DNA from: Pseudomonadales bacterium
GTDB lineage: Bacteria > Pseudomonadota > Gammaproteobacteria > Pseudomonadales > Azotimanducaceae
Reading direction: 5' to 3'
Assembly: GCA_023300545.1 (NCBI GenBank)
Contig: JALZVT010000002.1
Location: 1 to 64,000, forward strand
DNA length: 64,000 nt
Within the stretch, counting starts at the first letter, position 1; each line of letters starts with the position of its first letter. Below the pieces are notes generated by a model, which was not told the DNA's origin, did not search any database, and was given only the letters and a program-made list of their open reading frames with translations. The position numbers and the translations under genes are program-made. Of the stretch, positions 1-8,244 are shown piece by piece.

Positions 1-1427
1 CCAAACAACCGGCCATTGGCCCAGTTAGAAAGCCCCAACTCTGGCTTGTTCAAGGCAAACTGGCCATCTACCCAGCGCGTATGGTCATCGCCAACAAAAG
101 GGGCATCAACGCCTGCAAAAAACTGGTCTTGCTCGCACGAATCTTCCGCAAGTAATGTCGTAACCAGGCGCGGACTGTATTGGTTAAATGCAGCAATGCA
201 ATCCGCAAGATCTGCAAACACAGCAAGCGTTACTTCGGGTGAGTCTTCCCATTCCCACTCGACGCCCAGTTCGCTGTCTTCTATCAGTACGGCCTGTGGT
301 TCTTCACCAACACCCTCGGCGCGTGCAATGCCCACCATTCGCTCAAACAACGCATCGGGCACATAGTCTTGGGCTGCAGCGGTGACGTGCAACTTGAACG
401 CGTAACCTCGATTGATTGCCGCGGCCTCAAGACCGGCCAACATCACCGGCACCAGCTCGCGAGCTCGACTGGCAGGAATCGCGCACACGTTCATGGTGTT
501 GCATACCTTGCGATCAAGGGAGCGAATCACCGCGGCTTGAAACCGCGGGGCATAGGCGGTATCGCCCGCAACCAGCCAACCGCCGCCGGTACCGTGCAGA
601 CTGACCGGCGTGCCAACGCTCTGCGCCAGCGACCCCAACAGATCAACCGCCCAGCCTGAACCACGGGCAACCGCAAGTGCGAGGCGTTGATCTAAAAACA
701 GCGACCAACCCGCCGCGTGTTCAGCCGAATCGATAAGCACCACAGCGCCAGCAGGCAAGCCATTGGCGGCAAGCGCGGGCGCGATGGCACGCTGCATCAG
801 TGTTTGTGCGGTTTTCAGCGCGTCACTGCCAATGCGGAACACCACCGTGTTGCCACCGCGCAACACGCCACAGGCATCAGCCAATACATTGGGTCGACCT
901 TCGAATACAAAACCGACTGGGCCCAGTGCGGCACCAACAAGATCAACATCAAATTCTTCGTGGGCCACAGACTCGATTACAGCATTGCGCTGCGAGGGCA
1001 TGTCAGCCCAGCCAAGCAGACCAGCGATCATGCCTTCGCGCATGGTTTGGGACACTTCAAGTCGAGTGACAGAACGCCCGCGCGTACGCGCATCGCTCAC
1101 GTCTTGAAGATTGGTTTCACAGACATCAGTCCAAACGGCGTCATCAGCAATATTGGCGGCGGCCGCGCGGAAAAAGCCGACAATCTGCTCGTCACTGATG
1201 CCGCTCATCTCAACAAACGCCTGGCTAACGGCCTGCATGGCGGTGTCGACAACCGCTGTAATCGCGGAGGGAATGTGCAACAAGCCAGCCACCGGATTGG
1301 CGATCAGCGTGTCGCCGCGTTGGAACGCGGCTGCCAGTGAAGCGTCAACTCGAAAAACCTCGCCCGTGGGCGACAGCACCGGCATACCGGGCTCGAGTGA
1401 TGTGAGGCGTTCGGGCGAACTACTCAT
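1..1427 (-). CDS. Glutamate-5-semialdehyde dehydrogenase-like protein (ProA family), 3' end cut by window
   Basis: Reverse-strand reading from ATG at 1427 is open to the window edge (475 codons). It resembles ProA, the NADPH-dependent reductase of gamma-glutamyl phosphate in proline synthesis. Visible family motifs are GPVGFVFEGRPNV (nucleotide-binding region), LRGGNTVVFR, GLPAGAV, and DRKVCNTMN with the catalytic cysteine. The last visible residues (TRWVDGQF...GLSNWANGR) match the ProA segment about 30 residues from the C-terminus, so the full protein would be near 505 aa against about 417 for E. coli ProA. About 50 of the extra residues are at the N-terminus. Family assignment is firm; whether it is the housekeeping ProA or a divergent paralogue cannot be decided here. 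Confidence 0.85.
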   Translation of the reverse strand, partial: MSSSPERLTSLEPGMPVLSPTGEVFRVDASLAAAFQRGDTLIANPVAGLLHIPSAITAVVDTAMQAVSQAFVEMSGISDEQIVGFFRAAAANIADDAVWTDVCETNLQDVSDARTRGRSVTRLEVSQTMREGMIAGLLGWADMPSQRNAVIESVAHEEFDVDLVGAALGPVGFVFEGRPNVLADACGVLRGGNTVVFRIGSDALKTAQTLMQRAIAPALAANGLPAGAVVLIDSAEHAAGWSLFLDQRLALAVARGSGWAVDLLGSLAQSVGTPVSLHGTGGGWLVAGDTAYAPRFQAAVIRSLDRKVCNTMNVCAIPASRARELVPVMLAGLEAAAINRGYAFKLHVTAAAQDYVPDALFERMVGIARAEGVGEEPQAVLIEDSELGVEWEWEDSPEVTLAVFADLADCIAAFNQYSPRLVTTLLAEDSCEQDQFFAGVDAPFVGDDHTRWVDGQFALNKPELGLSNWANGRLF

Positions 1428-1479
1428 GGTGCGTCTCTGCAAAAACAGGACGGCGATTATGCCTCAGGAAGGCAAAAAT

Positions 1480-1758
1480 TTAGGCGCTTTCGCGCGGCCG
1501 ATGCTGCGAGCGCCACAACTCTTCCAGAAAACCACTGGGCAGCATCGCGCTAACCTCCGGAGACACTGGCTCGCCCTTGAGCAGGCCAGGCAGCGACATC
1601 GTGATGGTGAGCGCGTTTAACACCTCGGGACTCGCACCCTTTACGGCCGCAACCAACTGATCAAAGGGCTCATCGTAGGTGCTGACGATGCTCTGCATCT
1701 CGGCGCACTGCTCTGGCGTCAATCGATCAAGCAAGGAATCTATTAGCTGGTCTGTCAC
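1480..1758 (-). CDS. Small hypothetical protein upstream of the ProA-like gene
   Basis: A 92-aa reading frame lies 52 bp upstream of the ProA-like gene on the same strand. It has protein-like composition (DRLTPEQCAEMQSIVSTYD..., LPGLLKGEPVSPEV) but I do not recognise a family. No ATG is available. GTG at 1758 is chosen because the residues before it (to another GTG at 1824) look non-coding, and neither start has a strong ribosome-binding site. It has no signal peptide or membrane segment and is mostly helical. It could be co-transcribed with the dehydrogenase. Confidence 0.5.
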   Translation of the reverse strand: MTDQLIDSLLDRLTPEQCAEMQSIVSTYDEPFDQLVAAVKGASPEVLNALTITMSLPGLLKGEPVSPEVSAMLPSGFLEELWRSQHRPRESA

Positions 1759-1898
1759 TGAAACTGCGCTCAACTGTAGGCAAAAAACTAGTCTACTTGT
1801 CCCGCCAGAGATCGCTGTAAGCACTTATCGGCATATTGTTCGGCTAATTGCCGTTTAACTGGACTGGATGTGCTGATCGGGCGTTTAACCCAGCACCA

Positions 1899-2135
1899 CT
1901 AGCAGCCGGCGGGGTTGTGTACGCGAACGGTCGATGCCGGGAATTTCTTAAGGGCGCTTGTCGGACGAACCGGCCGGGGCGAAAAATTACCGCTGCAATT
2001 AGGACACACACCCTGCAGGCGGTTGTCGACACAGTCTTTGCAGAAGGTGCATTCAAAGGTGCAAATCATGGCGTTAGGCGCATCGGGCGGCAGCTCGGTG
2101 TCGCAGCATTCACAGCTCGGTCGAAGTTCTAGCAT
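1899..2135 (-). CDS. DUF1272 zinc-ribbon-like small protein
   Basis: A 78-aa protein starting MLELRPSCECCDTELPP with four CxxC-type pairs (CECC, CTFECTFCKDC, CPNC), characteristic of the DUF1272 family; the cysteines probably bind zinc. Family members begin MLELRP and are about this long, so ATG at 2135 is preferred over the upstream in-frame start at 2213; AAGGAT precedes it. The function of the family is unknown. It stands alone, divergent from the SDR gene at 2208. Confidence 0.85.
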   Translation of the reverse strand: MLELRPSCECCDTELPPDAPNAMICTFECTFCKDCVDNRLQGVCPNCSGNFSPRPVRPTSALKKFPASTVRVHNPAGC

Positions 2136-2207
2136 GGGTAATCCTTTTTGCCGTTCGAGGCGTGATCTGACATAAAGAATACCCGAGAAGTAACCCGGCC
2201 AGTGATT

Positions 2208-3059
2208 ATGCAAACAGCCAGCACCGCCCAGCCGATCGCCGACCGATCCATCATCGTTACCGGCGCCGCCAGCGGCTTCGGCAAACTCGTTTGCGAGAAG
2301 TCAGCCGCTCTCGGTGCGCGGGTGCTCTGCGCCGACATCAACGAAGACGGCGCCAAAGAAACAGCGGCCAGCATCAATACGGCAGGCGGCACCGCTGATG
2401 CCATCGCTGTCGACGTCCGCGATCTGGCCACAACCCAGGCAATGGCGGCAAAGGCCCAGGCCTTGTGGGGTGACATCGATGTGTTGATTAATAACGCTGG
2501 CATCATGCCGCTGGCGTTCTACGCTGATCATGCACAGGCCGCCGATTCCTGGTCGCGCTGTATCGATATCAACATTAAAGGTGTCATGAACGGCATCATT
2601 AGCGTGCATGACCAAATGCTCGCCCAGGGTCGAGGACACGTGGTGAACCTGTCATCAATCTACGGCAATCACCCGGTGGCCGGTGCCGCCGTCTATGGCG
2701 CCACCAAAGCAGCCGTAAATTTTCTGTCTGAAGCACTCCGGGTGGAATCACAGGGGCGCATCAAAGTGACCACCATAAAACCAACGGGCGTACCCGGCAC
2801 CGCGCTTGGCTCTGGCATTGTTAACCCAGAAGCGATTGTGGGCATTCTCGGACAGAACGCACCCGGCTATATGCAGCAAATGCAGGCGCACATGGCCGGT
2901 GAGCTGCCACCAGAAAACTCCGACCCACAGCACATTGAATATTATGCGCTGGAGCCAGAATACCTCGCGGATCAGATCATCTACGCCATCAACCAACCCT
3001 GGGGCGTATCGATTAGCGATATCACGGTTCGCGCAGCAGGTGATGCCTACATCATCTAG
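2208..3059 (+). CDS. Short-chain dehydrogenase/reductase (SDR)
   Basis: A 283-aa classical SDR: TGAASGFG cofactor motif near residue 18, NNAG near residue 95, and catalytic Ser/Tyr/Lys in SSIYGNHPVAGAAVYGATK. An aspartate at the end of the second beta strand (LCADIN) suggests NAD(H) preference. The C-terminal third (LEPEYLADQIIYAINQPWGVSISDITVRAAG) is typical of oxidoreductases acting on alcohols or ketones. Substrate is unknown. ATG at 2208 is preferred to GTG at 2202. Its TAG stop (3057-3059) overlaps the stop of the convergent enoyl-CoA hydratase gene. Confidence 0.9.
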   Translation: MQTASTAQPIADRSIIVTGAASGFGKLVCEKSAALGARVLCADINEDGAKETAASINTAGGTADAIAVDVRDLATTQAMAAKAQALWGDIDVLINNAGIMPLAFYADHAQAADSWSRCIDINIKGVMNGIISVHDQMLAQGRGHVVNLSSIYGNHPVAGAAVYGATKAAVNFLSEALRVESQGRIKVTTIKPTGVPGTALGSGIVNPEAIVGILGQNAPGYMQQMQAHMAGELPPENSDPQHIEYYALEPEYLADQIIYAINQPWGVSISDITVRAAGDAYII

Positions 3060-3898
3060 CCCGCGCTAACAGACGGGTCGTTGTAGTCAGCGGCGCGCTT
3101 TTCAAAATTCGACATAACCGCTTCTTTCTGGTTTGGAGAACCGATCAGACCAAGCTGAAGTTTTTCTTCCAGCTCAAGGCCGGTTTGTTCGTCAGCGTGC
3201 CAGGTTGTTTCAAACAGTTCTTTGCCCGCACGAATGGCGTCTGGCGATTTATCCGCAATCTCCCGCGCCAACTCCATCGCCACTTCCAGCGGTTGGTCTG
3301 CGACGCGAGTGGCAAGGCCGTAGCTCTTCGCTTCTTCACCCGACAGTATTCGACCGGTAAACGTTAGCTCCTTGGCAACATCCATTGGCACTAGATCGCG
3401 CAGGGTTTGAGTCAGGCTCATGTCCGGAATAAGCCCCCACTTGATCTCCATCACCGACATCTTGGCATCGGGCGCGATCACGCGAATGTCAGCGCCTAGC
3501 GCGATCTGACAACCGCCACCAAAGGCAACACCGTGAATCGCGGCAATCACTGGCACCGGCAGACGCTTCCAGACGAGCCCCGGCAATTGTGCGTGGTTGC
3601 CCGGCAACTTGGCACCGTCTTTCTTCGCAACCAGCGACGGTGTGGATTGCTCGTTTTTTCGGGGGCCATCGCTTGAACCCATCTTCTGAAAGTTGCCCAT
3701 GTCGAGACCGGCACAGAAGCCTGGGCCATTACCAGACAGCACAACAACGCGCACGTCAGCACGCTTGGCCAACGACTCACCCGCAGCAACAACCGCTGTA
3801 AACATTTCGTGGGTCAGTGAGTTGTACTTGTCGGGGCGATTTAGCCGCACGTCGGCAATGCCTTCAGGGCTCACGTCGATGGTTACTAATTCAGTCAT
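3056..3898 (-). CDS. Enoyl-CoA hydratase/isomerase (crotonase family)
   Basis: A 280-aa crotonase-fold protein starting MTELVTIDV after AGGAGAG. GFCAGLDMGN and GVAFGGGCQIALGADIR supply the oxyanion hole. Both glutamates used by classical enoyl-CoA hydratases appear conserved (VMEIKWGLIPD and AKELTFTG), so hydration of a 2-enoyl-CoA in beta-oxidation is plausible. A polar insertion (roughly residues 80-105, SSDGPRKNEQSTPSLVAKKDG) is longer than in housekeeping hydratases. The chain-length substrate is unknown. Confidence 0.9.
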   Translation of the reverse strand: MTELVTIDVSPEGIADVRLNRPDKYNSLTHEMFTAVVAAGESLAKRADVRVVVLSGNGPGFCAGLDMGNFQKMGSSDGPRKNEQSTPSLVAKKDGAKLPGNHAQLPGLVWKRLPVPVIAAIHGVAFGGGCQIALGADIRVIAPDAKMSVMEIKWGLIPDMSLTQTLRDLVPMDVAKELTFTGRILSGEEAKSYGLATRVADQPLEVAMELAREIADKSPDAIRAGKELFETTWHADEQTGLELEEKLQLGLIGSPNQKEAVMSNFEKRAADYNDPSVSAG

Positions 3899-3946
3899 AG
3901 GTCTCTCCTGGTTGATTCTCTCTGCGACCCATACTAGCAAGCGGAT

Positions 3947-4516
3947 TCACTCAGCGGCAGCAATCACCGTTGCAAGGTAATCAGCACGCTGGGCCACCGA
4001 ACCTTTGGGCAACTCCGTAACGGCGTAGCCATACTGGGGGTAGATCAAGCGCAGATGGTCAAATTCGATAACAGCCTCATCAAACGAGTGTTTGCGTTGG
4101 GAGTCGTCAGCGCCCGCGGCGTACAGCTCAGGCCATGGGGGCGCCAGCATAACGCCGGTTGCATAGCGGTAACGCTCGAGCAAGCCCAGGTAGCCCTCAG
4201 CAGAAGTTGTGTCGCGCTCTAATTGCGCCAGACGAACCAAGCCAGCCACAGTATCGACAAGAGATCGATCGAACAGAGTGACCTCGGCACTGGCGCTGGC
4301 GGCTACGTGATCTTCAATGGCCAATTCCAGACACAGCTGCAAAAATTTCTCTGGATTACTCCAGGGCAGCCCGTCGCCGCCGATCAGCTCCTGTTGCGCA
4401 ACCACCCGGCGGCCGGGCTCTGCGCAGACGCGCACGCCGCGTTTGGCCATTTCATCCAAGACCGTCGATTTACCACCGGCAGAGCAACCCGACAGCACAA
4501 TCAGCCGATCGCTCAT
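3947..4516 (-). CDS. P-loop AAA-type ATPase/kinase-like protein
   Basis: A 189-aa protein with Walker A GCSAGGKST at residues 10-18 and a probable Walker B/lid region (TLFDRSLVDTVAGL). The pattern matches small predicted ATPases of the AAA_28 type that resemble nucleoside kinases. ATG at 4516 (MSDRLIVLSG) is chosen because the upstream extension to 4585 reads through the end of the rhomboid gene. Short gaps suggest it lies in a minus-strand unit with the rhomboid and RraA genes upstream. Substrate unknown. Confidence 0.8.
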   Translation of the reverse strand: MSDRLIVLSGCSAGGKSTVLDEMAKRGVRVCAEPGRRVVAQQELIGGDGLPWSNPEKFLQLCLELAIEDHVAASASAEVTLFDRSLVDTVAGLVRLAQLERDTTSAEGYLGLLERYRYATGVMLAPPWPELYAAGADDSQRKHSFDEAVIEFDHLRLIYPQYGYAVTELPKGSVAQRADYLATVIAAAE

Positions 4517-4535
4517 GTCCCACACGCTCGAGGCA

Positions 4536-5090
4536 TCACTTTCGATCCAACGTTTTGGGGTGCAGCAGCTTTGCACTACCAACACCTGCTAGAAGCCCTG
4601 CCAAATGACCGTCCCAGGAAATGGATGCATCAGTAGGCAAGACGCCCCAAATAATTCCGCCATACCCAAGCATCACAGCGGCTGCGATCAACATCGATTC
4701 AACGCTGCGCGCATAAACCGCCCGTGCCACCAACAAACCAAACAACCCAAACACCAAACCACTAGCACCAATATGTGCCGCACTTCGACCAAACAACCAC
4801 AGCAGCAACCCACCACCAAGCGTCACTAGCACGACAGCACGCAGAAAATAGTCGGCTCCACGCGTTAGCAACAACAGCCCAAAGGCAATCAGTGGCAGTG
4901 TGTTAGCAATCAGATGCCCAAAGCCCTGATGCAAAAACGGCATTGTGATAATGCCGGGCAAATGCCAAAGGTCACGCGGCACCAAAGCAAAGGTGTAGGT
5001 AAAGCTATCGAAGACAAAGCCGACAATCGACAATGCCCAGATACAAACGACTAAAGCCGCCAGCAACAACAGATTTTGTTTGAGTTTCAC
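4536..5090 (-). CDS. Rhomboid-family intramembrane serine protease
   Basis: A 184-aa membrane protein with about six hydrophobic segments. The nucleophile motif GASGLVFG (near residue 108) and the later histidine in SWDGHLAGLLAG form the rhomboid Ser-His dyad, and FLHQGFGHLIANTLPL matches the conserved HxxxN segment. It is predicted to cleave transmembrane substrates in the inner membrane. Its natural substrate is unknown, as for most bacterial rhomboids. It lies 9 bp downstream of the RraA-family gene and 19 bp upstream of the ATPase gene on the same strand. Confidence 0.9.
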   Translation of the reverse strand: MKLKQNLLLLAALVVCIWALSIVGFVFDSFTYTFALVPRDLWHLPGIITMPFLHQGFGHLIANTLPLIAFGLLLLTRGADYFLRAVVLVTLGGGLLLWLFGRSAAHIGASGLVFGLFGLLVARAVYARSVESMLIAAAVMLGYGGIIWGVLPTDASISWDGHLAGLLAGVGSAKLLHPKTLDRK

Positions 5091-5099
5091 AGCCTGGTA

Positions 5100-5801
5100 T
5101 TAGTGAATTTCAGCCGCCTCACCCTGAGCTTCACGCAGTTTGTTCATGTTGAAACCGGGCGCCTGAGCCGCACTGATAATTACTTGCTCACGACGCCCAA
5201 TCTCTTCGGCCGCGGCCTTAATCTTGTCTGCAACATCATGCGGAATAACCACTGCGCCATGCTGGTCAGAGTGAATCAGATCACCATGTGCCACACGCAT
5301 GCCCGCAACGGTTACTGGCCGTGAATAATCGACGATGTGAACAAACGCATGCGACGGGCCAACGCGATCCGCCATCATTTGAAACCCGTCCGCGATATCG
5401 GGCAGGTCGCGCACACTACCGTCGGTAATGACGCCCAAGCAGCCAAAGCCACTGTGTATATTGCTGTTCACCTCACCCCACCAGCTACCGTAGCCACGTT
5501 CGTCATCGAGATCTTGAATCACAATGATGCTGGGCTTCTGGCCTTCATCGATATAGGCGTAATAGCCATCTGACAACTCTCTCGCGGCGGCACCACGCAG
5601 ATCACTCGGGTGAGCGGCTCGCATCGTCGCCGTACGCGCAATGCCCACCATCGGTTTGAGTTCGGGTCGAGTACACACTAAGGGCTTGGTCGTGAAACCA
5701 TAGCCACGACGCTTGGGCGCAACAATCTCTAGCGCGTTACACACGGTGGGAGTATCAAATTGCTGCAGTTCTTCGATTAACTGCGAAGTGAGCTCAAACA
5801 T
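5100..5801 (-). CDS. RraA-family protein (4-hydroxy-4-methyl-2-oxoglutarate aldolase-like)
   Basis: A 233-aa protein. FDTPTVCNALE at the N-terminus and GCLGVITDGSVRDLPDI in the middle carry the substrate- and metal-binding Arg-Asp pair of the RraA/HMG aldolase superfamily; GDLIHSDQHGAVVIP is the other family signature. Members either cleave or decarboxylate 4-carboxy-4-hydroxy-2-oxoacids or inhibit RNase E. The extended length and retained catalytic motif favour an aldolase/decarboxylase of unknown substrate over a regulator of RNase E. Confidence 0.85.
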   Translation of the reverse strand: MFELTSQLIEELQQFDTPTVCNALEIVAPKRRGYGFTTKPLVCTRPELKPMVGIARTATMRAAHPSDLRGAAARELSDGYYAYIDEGQKPSIIVIQDLDDERGYGSWWGEVNSNIHSGFGCLGVITDGSVRDLPDIADGFQMMADRVGPSHAFVHIVDYSRPVTVAGMRVAHGDLIHSDQHGAVVIPHDVADKIKAAAEEIGRREQVIISAAQAPGFNMNKLREAQGEAAEIH

Positions 5802-5944
5802 GACTTCTATCTCTTGGCTGGCGAGTTCAAAACGAATAACACGATCAATATAGCGCGTATCACCGCCACCTTCTTGCTGGCGATTATTTGCGGGGTGCTT
5901 GCTAGACTATGGCTTCCAGACAGAGACAACCGGAACTACAGAAA

Positions 5945-6673
5945 ATGATTGACCTACAACGCGACGGCGCTATTTTCACTCTCACCATGAACGCCGGTGA
6001 GAACCGCTGGAACACCACCTTTGTGCGCGCCTTTGCTGAAGTTCTTGATGAGATTGAAGGCTCTGAAGGCCCTGCTGCTGTTGTTACCACCTCAGCCAAC
6101 GAAAAGTTTTTCTCCAACGGTCTCGACCTCGACTGGATCAGAGATAACGACGCAGGCGCTGATCATCCCGGCGGAGACCGTGCTGCGTTTGGCGCTGAGT
6201 TCATGAATGTGATGAGCCGCATCATTACCCTGTCGGTGCCCACCGTTGCTGCGATCAATGGTCATGGCTTTGGCGCCGGGTTCATGACAGCGATGTGTCA
6301 CGACGTTCGCCTGATGCGTGAAGATCGCGGCTTTGTGTGTGCCAACGAAATGCAGTTAGGCATGCTTATTCCACCACCAGAACTCGCGCTGTTCAAACAC
6401 AAGCTGCCCGCCAACGTGTTCTTCGAAACCGTGCAACTCGCGCGTCGTTGGACCGGCCCCGCCGCACAGGCTGCCGGCATTGTGCAGCAGACAGCAAGCG
6501 CCGAGAACTTACTCGACGTTGCACGAGCGCGCGCCGAAGAACTGGCGCCACTGGGCGCAAATCGAAAGATCTACAAAGCGCAGAAAGAAAGTTTGTTTGG
6601 CGAGAATGCCGCTATCAACGAAGTGCACGGGGCGGCGTGGATGTTGCGCAACAGCGACAAGTACCGACACTAA
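5945..6673 (+). CDS. Enoyl-CoA isomerase-like crotonase
   Basis: A 242-aa crotonase-fold protein. FFSNGLDLDWI and INGHGFGAGFMTAMCHDVRLM form the acyl-CoA pocket. FVCANEMQLGMLIPPPELALFKHKLP resembles delta3,delta2-enoyl-CoA isomerases (including plant peroxisomal ones) more than hydratases, with one candidate catalytic glutamate (ANEMQLG). It would shift double bonds during unsaturated fatty-acid oxidation. ATG at 5945 (MIDLQRDG) fits the family N-terminus; ATG at 5909 would add 12 residues. Neither has a strong ribosome-binding site. Confidence 0.85.
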   Translation: MIDLQRDGAIFTLTMNAGENRWNTTFVRAFAEVLDEIEGSEGPAAVVTTSANEKFFSNGLDLDWIRDNDAGADHPGGDRAAFGAEFMNVMSRIITLSVPTVAAINGHGFGAGFMTAMCHDVRLMREDRGFVCANEMQLGMLIPPPELALFKHKLPANVFFETVQLARRWTGPAAQAAGIVQQTASAENLLDVARARAEELAPLGANRKIYKAQKESLFGENAAINEVHGAAWMLRNSDKYRH

Positions 6674-6690
6674 ACTCTAGAGCACATCGG

Positions 6691-7263
6691 TCAGCAATCA
6701 ACGCTGACCACTTCGACCGTACATTGAGGTAACGCAAACGAATCATAGCGAACGTAACAGCCTGAGGTTGAGCTGTTGGAGAGCTGAAAGCCAACCCGCG
6801 TAAATTGGTTGTCAGTGATAATTTCCATGTCTCGGGTCAGGCTGAGCGACATGTAATCTGCCATATCGAGAGCATCGCCCAACTCAGCGCTGCTTTCCGG
6901 ACAGAGGTTGCTAAATTGTACCTCTGAACGCCCAAGGCCGGTTTCGATAATAAGGGCGCTTTGACCGCCGTTTCCAGGGTTAGCATTCAGCGCCTTTAGG
7001 CCAGCAAGCCGGGCCTTGGCTTGAACAAGATTGATTGTTGATCGCATCGAACCGGCAATGCTGGACAGGCTTGCAATACGCGCCTCGCGACTGACCGATG
7101 TAAATCTCGGCAGCGCCACCGCCGCAAGAATCCCAAGCATAACGATTACCGCGATCAACTCGACCAGAGTGAAGCCCGCGCTTCGCTGGCTTCGAGTCTT
7201 CGGCGTTACTACTCCTTGATCTGTTTGGCGAGAAGCTAACTGTGTTAACACAGGAAAATCCAA
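6691..7263 (-). CDS. Type IV pilin-like/pseudopilin protein
   Basis: The protein carries the prepilin signature SAG|FTLVELIAVIVMLGILAAVALP: cleavage after glycine, glutamate at mature +5, then the hydrophobic assembly helix. The C-terminal part is a small globular domain with cysteines (CPES, SGCYVRYD, CTVEVVSVDC) that could form disulfides, like MshA-type pilins. The pre-leader is unusually long at about 30 residues if ATG at 7263 is used, though GTG four codons in is an alternative. No pilus assembly genes or prepilin peptidase are nearby, so it is an orphan subunit or minor pilin. Confidence 0.85.
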   Translation of the reverse strand: MDFPVLTQLASRQTDQGVVTPKTRSQRSAGFTLVELIAVIVMLGILAAVALPRFTSVSREARIASLSSIAGSMRSTINLVQAKARLAGLKALNANPGNGGQSALIIETGLGRSEVQFSNLCPESSAELGDALDMADYMSLSLTRDMEIITDNQFTRVGFQLSNSSTSGCYVRYDSFALPQCTVEVVSVDC

Positions 7264-7352
7264 TAAACGTTGTTCTGCCTGTAAGTAATAGAACAGCCGT
7301 CAAATTGTGCAACCTGCGTCTAGCTGCACCAGCGAACGCATTGATCAGAGGG

Positions 7353-8186
7353 CTAGCCTCCGCCGATCCTGTTAAATCCAGGCGCCCGCTTCTCGACAAA
7401 CGATGCCACGCCTTCCTTAAAATCTTCGCGCTTTAAGCTCTGCGCCATCCATTCGTTCGACTCCGTCATGGCGTCATGCAGGTCCATGTTCATGTGCCTG
7501 TAAATCTGCTTTTTCATCATCATGATCGATGTGGGTGAGCAGTTCGCAGCAAGGTTTTCGATGTAGGCTTTGCACTCGGTAAGTAACTCATCCGCCGCCA
7601 CTACGCGATCCAGCAATCCAATCCGCAACGATTCATCCGCGCCTACCTTGCGCGAACTCCACAGCAGGTCGAGCGCACGAGAACTACCAATCAAGCGCGG
7701 CAATATCCAACTCTGACCGTGCTCTGCAATCAGTCCACGCTGCGCAAACGCCGTAACAAACTTTGACTTCTCAGTGCCAAAGCGCATATCACCCAGCAAT
7801 GCGATCGACATGCCAAGCCCGGCGCAGGCGCCATTAACGCCTACAATAACCGGCTTGCGAATAGCCATGATGTAGGTGAAGGCGACCTTAAAGTTAGCAC
7901 CCATAGATTTGTCGCCGGGGTCTGCATCGAGATTTTTTCGCTCTTCACCGCCGCTTGAATCACCACGCGATTGGGCAGACAGATTGTTCATGTCCATGCC
8001 CGCGCAAAATCCGCGGCCTGCGCCGGTGAGTACCATGCCCACAACTGCCGGATCTTGCTCCGCTTGCGCGAAGGCGTGCTTGAGTTCGACCAGCATGGTC
8101 GTGGTTAGCGCGTTCAGTGCGTCGGGTCGGTTGAGCGTGATAACGGCTGACGCACCGTCTACTTCGTAGGTTAGTTGGTCGTACAT
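7353..8186 (-). CDS. Crotonase-family protein, probable non-hydratase
   Basis: A 277-aa crotonase-fold enzyme with GFCAGMDMNN and GVNGACAGLGMSIALLGDMR for CoA thioester binding. At the sites of the two hydratase glutamates it reads AFAQRGLIAEHGQSW and RALDLLWSSR, so the usual Glu pair is missing and an acid sits one turn away in AEHG. This pattern occurs in a large subfamily of uncharacterised enoyl-CoA hydratase/isomerase relatives. It probably acts on an acyl-CoA but classical hydration is doubtful. A SSGGEERKNLDADPGDK insertion follows the first loop. Confidence 0.85.
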   Translation of the reverse strand: MYDQLTYEVDGASAVITLNRPDALNALTTTMLVELKHAFAQAEQDPAVVGMVLTGAGRGFCAGMDMNNLSAQSRGDSSGGEERKNLDADPGDKSMGANFKVAFTYIMAIRKPVIVGVNGACAGLGMSIALLGDMRFGTEKSKFVTAFAQRGLIAEHGQSWILPRLIGSSRALDLLWSSRKVGADESLRIGLLDRVVAADELLTECKAYIENLAANCSPTSIMMMKKQIYRHMNMDLHDAMTESNEWMAQSLKREDFKEGVASFVEKRAPGFNRIGGG

Positions 8187-8244
8187 ATGGGCTCCCCTTT
8201 AAAGACTGTTTGCCCCTTAAATGTACTCCCGCCGGCCACACCAC

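Noticed and set aside
717-1340. 207-aa plus-strand frame
   Set aside because: It is the antisense shadow of the ProA-like gene, whose motifs are unmistakable on the other strand.
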